This document shows, one piece after another, positions 48,015-59,000 of a stretch of DNA of 64,000 nucleotides (position 1 is the first letter of the stretch; every line of letters begins with the position of its first letter). Location: assembly GCA_030267565.1 (NCBI GenBank), contig BRXU01000034.1, positions 947,501-1,011,500 of the forward strand. The letters run 5' to 3'. The notes under the pieces are model-generated. The model worked only from the letters and a program-made list of their open reading frames with translations, did not search any database and had not been told where the DNA came from. This DNA comes from Pleodorina starrii. Taxonomy: Eukaryota > Chlorophyta > Chlorophyceae > Chlamydomonadales > Volvocaceae. The translations under genes and the position numbers were made by a program.

Positions 48015-50654
48015 TCAACCCCCAGCCGAATCAGGCGGCGACGCAGCGGCCGATGAGCCCACACTGCGGCTGGCGGCCTCCGCACGGTTAGTGCCGCAGT
48101 CGGCGGGACGGGGCCCTTGTCCTCCACCCCAGTCCTCTCCCCCGCCCCCGCCACCCACCTCACCCTGACGGCCCCCGCCCTCGTGGACCACTCCCCCGGC
48201 GCTGCTGCTGCTGCAGCCTGGCCCGGGGTCCAGAGCCGCTGCCATCGCTGCAAATGTGGCCAAGGCGCCATCGCCACCTCCACCGCCAGCACCCCGGCAG
48301 CCGACAGCCGCGTCAACGCCGGTACCCCTCGTCGCCGCCCCCATCCCGGCGTCTTGCGCTGCAGCCGCCGGATCATCCCGTATGGGGCCGTTTGTCCGCC
48401 TCCCCCCGCGCCCCTCGCAGCACCATCCCCCGTCTCCATGCCGGTCAGCGCTTTGCCATACCCCATCCCCACGAATCATCCCCCCGCCGTACCTCGCCCC
48501 AGCACCCTCACCCTGGCGCCCGACCCCGCCCGCAACCGCATCCGCCTCCCCGGCCCCATCACTGCCCCTCTGTCCCGGCAGCTCGGCAGGACCGGGCAGC
48601 AGCGGCCGGACCTCCAGCTCGCCCTGCTCGGCCCCGCGCCAGGGCCCGCGCCGCCCCTCCTCGGCCCTGCCATCGCCGCTCCCGCCCCCCCTCCACACCG
48701 CCACCAGCTCCAATGCCGCGCCCGACCCGCCTGTCGCCTGCACCACCGCCACGCCGTTCTGATGCCGACCCGCTCCGCAGTCCTCCGCCGGCACAGCTTC
48801 GCTATCACCGCTGGTGGCGGTGGTGGTGGTGGTGGTGGTGCCGTCCTTGTTGTTGTCCCAGCCTGTAGCTGGTGCGTCTGCATCCTCCTTGGCTGGCGCC
48901 GCCGCGTCCGCTGCCGGCGGCGGCTTCTTGGGTCGCAGGTTGACGAGCACCGCCCCGGCGGCGATCAGCACTGAGCCGCCGCCCCCAAAGAGGGTCAGAC
49001 TCTCGTGCAGAAAGATGAGGCCCAGCAGGTACGAGTAGACCACCTGGGGAAGAGGAAGACGAAGGGGGAGGGGCAGGGGACGGGGGGCGATGATGGAAGG
49101 CGGTGGAGCAATGGGGGCCGGGGATCGTGTTGTCAGCCGCTGACTGCTTCATTCGGCGCATCAGTCAGTACTGTACTGCACATCAGTCCCTCCCCGTCAC
49201 CCCCGCCCGAGCCCGGCAGCCCACCCAGAAGCACGTCACGAACCGCCCCCCAAAACATTAGGCCCCACCTCGCCACACAAGCACCGTTAACGCTGTTTAC
49301 TCTCCCGATCCCTCCCATGAGACGCGCACGCACGCACGCAACTCGCCGAAGCCCCAACGCGCTCCCCTTCCCGGGTGCGCCTCTGCCCGCTCCTGCCCGC
49401 AATGTCTCCTTCAGAGGGCTGCTTTTATGTCTCCACACAATCCGGCTTCACCACCCTCTGGATAGGTCGTCCGGAACACAGCACCGGACGAACGCGCCCT
49501 CGCCCTCGCCCTCGCACTCGGCCCTCGGCCCTCGCCCTCGCCCTCGCCCTCGCCCTCGCCCTCGCCCTCGCCCTCGCCCTCGCCCTCGCCCTCGCCCTCG
49601 CCCTCGCCCTCGCCCTCGCCCTCGCCCTCGCCCTCGGCCCTCGCCCTCGCCCTCGGCACTCGCCCTCGCACTCGGCACTCGGCACTCGGCACTCGCCCTC
49701 GCCCTCGGCACTCGGCACTCGGCACTCGCCCTCGCCCTCGGCACTCGGCACTCGCCCTCGCCGTCGCACTCGGCACTCGCCCTCGCCGTCGCACTCGGCA
49801 CTCGCACCTGCGTGAGGTTGATGGCGGACGCTCGCGCCGCATTGAGCAGCTGGAAGCTGCGGCCGATGAGGATCTGGCCCCAGAACGAGCAGCAGCCCAC
49901 ACCCGCCAGCAGAGCCCACTGCGGGCCGCTGGGCCACACCGCGGGCGCCGGCACGCCCGCCGCCAGCGGCGCCAGCGACGAGCCGGCGGCGCAGACGTGG
50001 AAGTACACCGACACCACCAGCGCAGGCTCCGACTTGCCGATGTACCGGATGGAGATGAAGGCGCCGGCGGACAGCAGCGCCGATAACAACCCAAACATAG
50101 AGCCCAGCAAGCGGTCCCGGTCCCAGCCGCCGCCGGCGCCGTCACCGGCGCCTGCCGTACCCACGCCGACGCCGCCGTCGCCGTGGAGACCGCCGGCGGA
50201 ACTTCCACTTCCCGTGTGTCCGAAGAGGAAGGGCGGCCGGGTGAGCAGGATGAGGCCGCATACGCTGACCAGCACGCCGCAGACACCCCGGAGGCCGAGC
50301 GGCTCTTTCAGGATGGCCCAGGCGACGACTGCGGTGATGGCGGGGTTGAGGAAGAAGAGCGTCACCGCATCGGCCAGCGGCAGCATGCGGATGGAGAAGT
50401 AGTAGGTCGTCATTGCTGCGGCGCCGAAGAGGCCCCGGGAGATGAGGAAGCGTAGGTTGGCTCGGCGACCGAAGAGCGGCGAGATGCGGGCGGCGCGCGC
50501 GTAGGCGGCGCAGATGGCGAAGGAGGCGAGGGAGCGAAAGGCGACGATCTGGAAGACGGGGATGGACGACCCCATGAGCTTCACGAAGAGGGCGGCGAAG
50601 GAGAAGACCAGTGCCGCGCAGCAGACACAGGCGACGCCCGAGTCCCAGCCCGCG
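48015..50654 (-). CDS. EamA/DMT-superfamily membrane transporter (SLC35G-like), 5' end unresolved
   Basis: Two exons are clear on the minus strand: 50654-49808 and 49043-48015, joined in phase 0 (NLTQ then VVYSYLLG). They encode multiple hydrophobic helices of the DMT type: VACVCCAALVFSFAALFVK, the paired-repeat hallmark YYFSIRMLPLADAV with FFLNPAITAVVAW, then LLSALLSAGAFISIRYIG and IFLHESLTLFGGGG with SVLIAAGAVLVN. Family members export or exchange small metabolites or nucleotide-sugar-like compounds; the substrate cannot be predicted. The acceptor at 50655 implies a further short 5' exon; a GTAAGC donor at 50771 may belong to it, but no start ATG in the right frame was found. The last exon adds about 300 low-complexity residues after the final helix, so the true stop or further introns there are uncertain. 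Confidence 0.78.
49495..49807. repeat. CCCTCG hexamer minisatellite in the transporter intron
   Basis: About 25 CCCTCG units followed by mixtures of CCCTCG and GGCACTCG units, ending at the splice donor of the exon 50654-49808. It fills nearly half of the intron and, being free of stops in one frame, merges visually with the exon. Confidence 0.92.
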
Positions 50655-53022
50655 CTGCTCAGAGGAGGGAGAGGGAGAGGGAGAGGGGCGTATTAGCGGA
50701 GGTCGATGAAGGTAGGGAAGATGTGCAATGAGGGGAGGAGGACGGTCCTCAGGGAGTGAAGGGCGGCTTACCGGGACCGCAGGGCGGGGGAGGCGGGCTG
50801 TGGCCAGCTGTTATGTGCAGCAGGCGCAGCCCAGCAGCGGGGCAAAGTGCATGTTGCTGTGCTCACAACGCGATACCCTACTTAGAGTGGGACATAAACG
50901 GTTTGGAGGCCTCAAAAACGTTTTTCGCTTAGGCCGTTCAGGACAGGGACCGCAGTTGCGAGCGGGGTGTTGTGGGTTTCGTAGGCATCCGCATTGAACA
51001 GTCGGCCCAGGGCCCTCAGAACCGAACGTCAGTGTTCCGCAAAAACTCGGGTATCCATAAGTGGCAACCAGCGCCTCAGGGCCGCTTGCCAACGCAGCTT
51101 GTGGCTTGAGCTGTGTCGCACTCTCGTGGACCATGGACCATCCACCTACCGCACGAGGGCCTCCAATCGCCGTCGGTGCGCGGTGAGCGGCGAGACAAGA
51201 GCTCTATCATTTGTGGAAACGGGACCGTCCCCAAGCAGTGGTGTGTCATCGTCAGGAACAGGTTGCGACTGCATGACTACCTGCACTATGGTCGCCATCG
51301 CGACAGGCAAATGCAAATACTCATTACAGAGCTAGAATTGTGAGAAAATGCGACGTAATGAGCAACGAGATGAGGTAACAAGCAACGAACCGCTGCAATT
51401 GGTCGACTTCTAGCACAATAAATGTCTTGTAACGCCAGGGCCAAAACTCAGACAACAGAAGCCAACAATGAATGTGCTGTGTCGTCAATGCACTAACAGC
51501 TGGTATTCCCGCGATGTACGACCCTTTTGTATATTTTAAGTGCCGTATGCCGTACACCTACGTCGCGCAGCGGTGTGGTGGTCCGCAGGTCCGGAGTCAC
51601 ATGCCTGTATGCGCGCATGCAGGCGGACTTGAAGGGATGAAGGGGATACGGTAGACGTCGGTAAGAACCAGCACACACAGCCAGGGTACAGCGGTCGTGG
51701 CCATGCTCGGCGACACGAGCCTTGGATTCCTGGCCTTGCACGCCCGTTATTTGGGTGAGGTACAAAAAATGATGCTTGTCTATGGCAGCGGTGCCGGTAC
51801 CGGGCACTTTTCAGCGCTATCCACTGCCCAGCCCATCCACCGCTCCATACGCCGCTCCTTACCGCTCTATGCCCCTGGTGTCACGTATCTCTCGCGTGCA
51901 GCACCCCAAGCCGCGGACAGCACACCAGCTGTTCTAGCAACTGTTGTTCTAGACAATATCAAAGGCAGAGTGGAAGGAAAACGCAGGACCCGCCAACCTT
52001 GCCAAGTTCCATTGCACAAAGTGGCCACCAATCGCAGCGCGCTTTCCCTTGTCACGCCCCACCGCTTACTTCCTTCCCTCGCCCACGCCCCTCTCGTTCT
52101 TTCCCTGTGAGGCGGGTGGTATCCGTCCCTCCGATGCGGTACCTCCCCGCCGCAGGCTGCCGCCTTGGCTACTGAAAATGGCCGGATCTGTTTCTTTCCC
52201 CCCTCTTCTGCATTCGAAGACACGCCCGCACTTGACCTTATGCTGTCGCCAGTACAGCTGCTGCAGGTTACATGTACTGGCTGTACCGCGAGTGACAAGT
52301 GTCCCCAACAACGGACTTCCGGTAGCTACTGGAAGGCCGCGCCGCAGTACCGCAGATGACTTTCGAAGATGGGAATATCGTAGTTGTATTGCGCTATTGC
52401 CACCAGGGCGCTACTGCTGCCACAGAGTCACTCGAACCACTCTAATGCACACGCAAGTTTTAGACTGTTGCGTCGCGCGACAGTCTAAATCGAAGGTGCT
52501 TTTACAGGAAAGCTTCTCTCACAGGCTTTCGTCCCAAAGCCACAATGTTAATTGCACCAGTCCTCGATTACGGCCAAAAATGCGCTGTCTAACGCTCTAA
52601 CCGACGACCCTGGTCAAACGGTCTGCTTTGTACGGGAAATAACCGCCAGCAGTTACGACCCCCAAGCGGACCATGCACAGGAAGGCTGATGTACCAGCGC
52701 AGAGCAGTATAAATCGACGTAGCCATTTCTTACAGTATGCGACCAACGAACAGCTTGTTATCTGACTGTGAGACCCCTGCCGTGCGCAGACCAACCAACA
52801 TTTGAATTATAGACGGCAACAGTTCGCAGGAGAATGTATGCCTAGATCGGCACCAAAGATTCATCGTAGTGAATAACTGAATACCTCATTTATAGCACAC
52901 CTAACGATCCGCCGCAACCCCCGGCCTTTGGGTCGTCGAGGACTTCCTCATGGAGCACCAGGAGTGTGATTTGTCTTCATTGCTGAATTAATTTACCACC
53001 TTTTATATCACTCTCTCTGGCC
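50655..53022. other. Spacer between the transporter and the giant Ala-rich gene
   Basis: It should contain the missing 5' exon and promoter of the transporter (left part) and the promoter of the next gene (right part, AT-richer, with TTTTATATC near 53000). No other gene is supported; short open frames have no domains. Confidence 0.4.
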
Positions 53023-56000
53023 ATGGTGCCCAATGACGAAGGCGAAGGCCTTGTGAAGGTGAGCATTGTCAGTGATTGTTAAGACGTAAGCGACTTTGCT
53101 TTGCAGGAAGTAGTTTTCCCTTCCGATCTTAGAAAAAGACTATGCAAGCATAAAATTGTGGCGACACCAACGCCATTGCCCCCCGAGCAACGACCCCCCA
53201 CGCACTTCACGGTCACGTTCCGGAAGCTTATTGCCTGCTAAGCATCTGGCCATGGTCGTCGTGTGTTGTCTTGACCATTTTACGCTGCGATTTCGCTTTG
53301 CTTCGCAGGCTCGGGCCCCCTTCAGTCCCCTGCTGACGCAGCGCAGCGACATCCATGCGCAGCCGGAAATCGCTTCCCCAAAGGTACGTCATTCCAGCGG
53401 TCCAAAGTGCGCACAAGTCGTATATCCGAGCAGCATGCTTTCTTAGGGTTCCCTGTGCTCATCTCGACCGTCCCCGCCGCATCGGTCATGAGCTATATCC
53501 TTCTCGATCCCGTTTGATAACGATGTGCGCGCCAGCCGTGCTCACATTGTGTGTACTAAGGGTTTCGATGCCTTTGTGCTGAGGATGCCGCGCCTGCCCA
53601 TATTTCCCTGGTTCCGTTTCCCTGCAGACCGCCAGCTGCGCGGTTGGTGTCCAGCCGGCTGTAGGCTCACCCACTGGATTGGCGCACAACACCGCGAGCC
53701 CGGCTCAAGGCAAAGCCGCCCTCGCACAGCACCCAGGCAGTCCGCGAACCCTCCCAGGTGAGGAGGGGTGAGGGGGTCCGGCCCTCCGTTCGATCGACGT
53801 CCACACCACATCACAGCACAGCACATCACACCGGCGTCCGGGTCCCTCGAGGCAGCACCTCCCCAGCGGGACAGCGCTGTACATGAGGGCCTGGAGGGCG
53901 CTGCCCGGCGGGTCGCTGCGAGCCAGGACAACACTGGGCAGCACTGCACTGCACATTGAGCTGCCAACGGCACACACACAAACACATACACACAGACACA
54001 CACACACACATACACACACACTGGCAATGCAGCCGGCTCACCCTCCCCCTTTCTGGTCTGTTTTCCTTCCCCCCAAATATCGTCCCCGCAGGCGTCCGCT
54101 CGCCCGAATGCGCCCCTCACTGTCGTACGCCCACCGGCGCCGACTCACCCAAGAGCTGCGCCGCCATTGCGCCGCCAAGAAGCCCCCCGCGCGAAGCCGT
54201 CGCCAAATTAATGGTCGATTTGGCCCTGCCGTCGTCGCCACCGTCGTCGCCGCCGCCGTCGGCGCGCGTATCTGCGGTGCCCCACCGCCCATTGACGCCG
54301 TCGGGTGACCCGCAAGAGGAGCCTTGCCAGCTCCCGCTGTCGCCGGATGGCTTCGGGGGCTCAGCTGCTGTGGGGGCCAGCCCGACGGCGTCACCTGCTG
54401 TACCACCACCACCACCAGCCAGCTGGGACGAACCTGCGGGCTGGGCGGCGCCATCGCGTATTGACTACGCGGAGACTGGCCAGCTGCCAGTGGCGCCAAG
54501 CGGTGAAGCAGCAGCTGGGGCTCCCTCGCTGCCCGTCTCGCCGCCAGTGGACGCGCGGGTGGTGGCCGTCGCTAGCAGCGCCCACGTTTGGAACGAGTCG
54601 GCCCCCTCCCCCTCCCCCTCATCTGGGGAGCTGCCATACTGCATCGAGCTCGACGATGACGACGACGAGTACGGCGATGCGTATGCGATTCTGACGATCA
54701 CCGCCATCACCCCGAAGACCGCCACCGCCGCCACCGCCGCTGTGTCTGATGTGTATGCTGCCGAAGCTGCCAAGCAGGCGCCAGAAGGCGGCGCCCCGCA
54801 GCTGTCATACCCCGCAGCCGCAGCACCACCACAAGGCTTCAGCCCACCACAAGTATCCAGCCCTCGGGACGGGGCGGCCAGCGGTGCCGATGCAGCCGCT
54901 GATGCAGCTGCACGGAGGAGCGCGGACGCAGCTCCGCGGCGGCAGGGAGACCTCCACGCCGCGCCCGACGCCGTTGCGGCCGCTGACGGGGCTCGCTCTG
55001 CCGATGCATCGCCATCCGTGCCAGGATCTGGGTCCCCGCCGTCGATGGTGCCGCCGTCCTCGCCGTCCTCGGGGCCGGCCAATGGGACAGCAGCAACCCC
55101 AGCACCAAGCGACGTGGCGGCCCCAGCCGGCCCGCTGCCCCAGCCTGACCTCACGAGCGACGCCGCCGCCACGGCCGACGCCGCTGCGGTCGGTGCTGCT
55201 TCTGACACTGCAACGGTGGCGGCCGCAGCCACAGGGCCGGCCGAGGGGGCCCAGCCGGGTCCGAGGCCACGCCGCGCGTCTTGGTCGTCGATTTCGCCCT
55301 CCCGCCCCGCTGGCGGCCACAGCGAAGAGCCCGCAGCGGCAGCGGCACCAGCGGGGATGATGTCGGCGTCGCCGCTGCCGTTGTCTTCGTCGGCTGCTTC
55401 TCGGGCCCGCCGGCCCTCCTGCTCCTCGGCACCACCCTCATCACTGAGGCCGGCGTCGGCGTCGGCGGCTTCCGCTGTGCCGCGGCCGGCGTCGCCCACC
55501 AAGTCAACGGCAACGGCGGTGTCCTCGGCCCACCGCCTGGCGTCGCCGCTCGCGGCCGCGGTGCCGACGGCCAGTGCGTCCAGCACGCGCCAGCTGATGT
55601 CGCCGGCCGCAACGGCAACGGCGGCGCCGGCGTCTAACACGCGGCGGCTGCCCGCCAGGTCGACTTCATCGTCCGCCAAATCTGCTTCCTCCTCCTCTTC
55701 TTCCTCCTCCTCCTGGGAAGTTGCCGCGCGCGGATCGCCGGGTCGGTCCCCAACTGCCCAGGCCGTGGCCACCCAGCCGCCCTCGGCGAACATCGCTGGG
55801 GCCCATCTGGCAGCGCCGCAAGAGGTCCCGTCGCGGCCGGCACCCCCCGCGGAGGCCCCAGTGTCAGCGGCTGCACCGCAGGCAGCGCGTGCCCCGGCCG
55901 CATCCGGCATCCCGCTGGTGCCGCCGCCAGCGGCAGCGACGCCATCGCCCGCAGTCGCCACGACGGCCCTCAGAGACGTCGCTTCAGGGATCTCGCAAGG

Positions 56001-59000
56001 CTCGTTGTCCTCGGTTTCTGTGCCCACTGCCGCGGCACCGCGGGGGGACGCCGCCTCGGCAGCACCTGCCCTGACGGAGGCGGCGCAGGTTCCCACGGCG
56101 CTACTGGACGCCGCCGAGCCTGCTGCAGCGCCCGTGACAGCGCCGCTGTCGTCGGCTGCAGCGGCGTCTCTGAGAACATCGCTGTCGGGCATCCCGCCAC
56201 CGCCGCCGTCGTCGGCCGTGTCCTCGACGAACAAGCTGGCGGCGGCGGCGTCTGCGCGCGGCGGCTCTGCCCTGGCCGCACCTCCCGCGGCCCGCTCATC
56301 GAGTCCGGCAATGGCAGCTGCTGCCACTGCTTCGGACGCCCCGCTGGTCGCCATAGCGCCCATGGACACAGGGCGTTTCGCCGGGGAGGCGGCGGACGAC
56401 GCAGCCCCAGCTCGCCCGGCACGCCCAGCCGCTACAGCTCCGTCGGCGTTGGCGCGATCCAAGCCCCCTCGCGACGAGCCCGCCGCGTCCCCGAAGGCTG
56501 CGGCCGTGCCCCGCCGCGCCCTGTCCGTCCGCGCCGCGCTGACGTCAGCGGGACCGTCAGGTCCGTCCGCGCCTTCCGCTGCGCCGCCGGCTGGCCGTGC
56601 CGCCGCTGTGAAGACCAGTGGCGTCGCTGAGGGGGATAGCGCCAGGAGGAGGCTGGGTCAGACGACGGTGACCGCAGCGACAGCAGCAGCGGCGGCGGCG
56701 GCTCAACCCGCCGTGCCGACAGCGACGGCGCCCATGGTTGCGTTCGAGATGCAGTCGGTGGCGGCGAAGGAGGCGTCAGCGGCGCCGGTGTCTAGGTCAC
56801 TGACATCGTCGCCGGCAGCAGCGGTACCTCCCGTGCAGCCTCCCAGCGGCCACGTGGCCAGCCATGATCATGTCCGCGCATCGGCCGTCGTCAGTCCAGA
56901 CAAGGTGGCAACCAGTACGGCAGCAGGCGCGCTTACCGCCGGCGGCGACGCTGGAGGCGTTAGTGCAGAGGCGACGGCGGCGGCGTCCGGATTCGGTCCG
57001 TCGAAACAGGCGACACCGCAGCGGCGGTCCGCGTCCACCAGCGGCGCGGCGGGCGCGCGGCGGCCGACGGAGGCGGCTTCTGCAGCGGCGGGGGCGGGTG
57101 CGGCGACAGCACCGAACGCATCAGCCGAACCCGGCGCGACGCCGTACTCCGCGCGCCGGCCGACGAGGACCTTATCCTTGGGCTCTCCCGCCCCCATTGC
57201 CGCGTCGCCCGAGCCACGCCCGAGGCCGCCACTACGGCAGGCTTCATCAGCGCGCTCACAAGCTCCCGGGCAGGCGGCAAAGGGCCCGACGACAAGCAGC
57301 GCGGCCCCGACGGTGGCGGACGCTGCGTCGACGGCCGCGCCCCAGTCGGCAGCGGCCAGGAAACCAACGGCTGTCTCTGCGATGCCGCGGGCCGCAGCGG
57401 CAAATGACACCATGGCGCCGCCCCTCGCTGCGATGCACGCGGCAGCGCCGCCGCCATCGCTGCCCTTGTCCGCATCGTGTACCGAAGTGCCGCTGGCGGT
57501 AGCCACTGCTGCTGCTGCTGCTGCGGGCATGCCACAGGCGCTGCTGCGTGCCTCATGGGTTACAACGACGACCCGCGGGTCGGTGGCGACATCGGTGGCG
57601 GCGCAGAGCTCCCATCACGCCACTCCGTTCCGGGCCAAGGCAGTGGCAGCCGCGCAGCGGGCGGCGGACGCCGTGGCGGCGGCGGCCACGCGAGCGAAGG
57701 CGCGCCTGGCGCCTCCGGACCGCGCCATTCAGGCAGCGGCGCAGCGAGTGGCGGCGCAGCTGAGGTCCTCTACGGCCGCGCTTGCGGCGGTGCTGGCATC
57801 GGCTACCTCGCTGTCGCCACGATTATCGCAGTCGCCGCCGCCGCCGCAGCAGCAGCACCAGCCAGGTGCCCCGCAGAGCCCAACCGCCGCAGCAGTGCCA
57901 CCGCCGCCGCCTCTGCCGCTGCAGCAGCAGCCGCAGCAGCAGATGCTGCGGCCGGTGAAGCCCACTGCGTCTATGCAGAGCTTGAAGGCAGCGGCGGCGG
58001 CCGCAGCTGCTGCTGCTGGCGCTTCGTCCGCCCTGGTGCCGCAGCGTGCCGGGGTGCGGGCGGGTGTGGCCCGGGGCCCGATGCCCTTGCTGGCCGCCAA
58101 GGCGTTTCCCGCCAACGGAAGGGCGCCGCAGCCGCTGCAGGGGGGGATTGGCCTCAGGCCACCCGTCCAGCGCGCCGACGGCGAGCAAGCAAATGCCGCG
58201 GCGCAGGCTGCGCCGCAGCCTTTCTGTGCGACCGCTACCTTGACAGAGCAGCCTGCAACAGCAGCGGTGGCGGCGAATGACGCCCCGAAGGGGTGCGAGC
58301 TGGCAATGAGGCCTGCAGCTGCTGTTGGTGCCGCCGGCGGAAGAGCTTCAGCCGTGCAGCGGGCCCCGCTGAGGTCCTCCACCGCGCGCACTGCAACATT
58401 GACCGTGACCGCTGCAGCGCCCGCATCAGTGGGAGCCGCCAAGCTGGCTGGCGCGGCAGCTGAGGCGGAGTCGGCTACCGCGGCGATGGCTACGAAGCGG
58501 CGGCCCTTGCCGCCTGCCACAGCGCATGCAATGGCCGCTGCGGCGCCGACGGCACTGGTGGCGGCGCCGACGGCGAATCGTCCACCTACGGCAGGAGCAG
58601 CAGCAGGAGCGTCCGCTGCGGCCGCAGCCGCCACCCGAGGCTCAGCCGTTCTGGCTAGGCAGCTGCGCGCGCGGCCGCCTGCCACAGGGTCGGCCGCCTC
58701 GGCCTCATCCACAGACACACAGCCGAGAGATGCGGCAGCTGGGCCGGTAGCCGCGGCCGCTGGTTCTGGCGCGGTGGCCGCGGTGACCCGGCCGCTCAAG
58801 GGGGGTCCCTCTCTCAAGGCTAGGCCGCCCAAAGCGGCCCCCCGGATGACAAAGGCCGCGGCGGCAGCGGCTGCGGCGACAGCTAAACGGCTGCAACTGC
58901 GAGGCGCTGAGCCGACGGCGGCGGCGGTGGGTCCGTCGGTGAAGCGGCCGGCGCCATCACGGCCGGCGCCGGCGGCAGCCACGCGTGCGTCAGGCCCATC

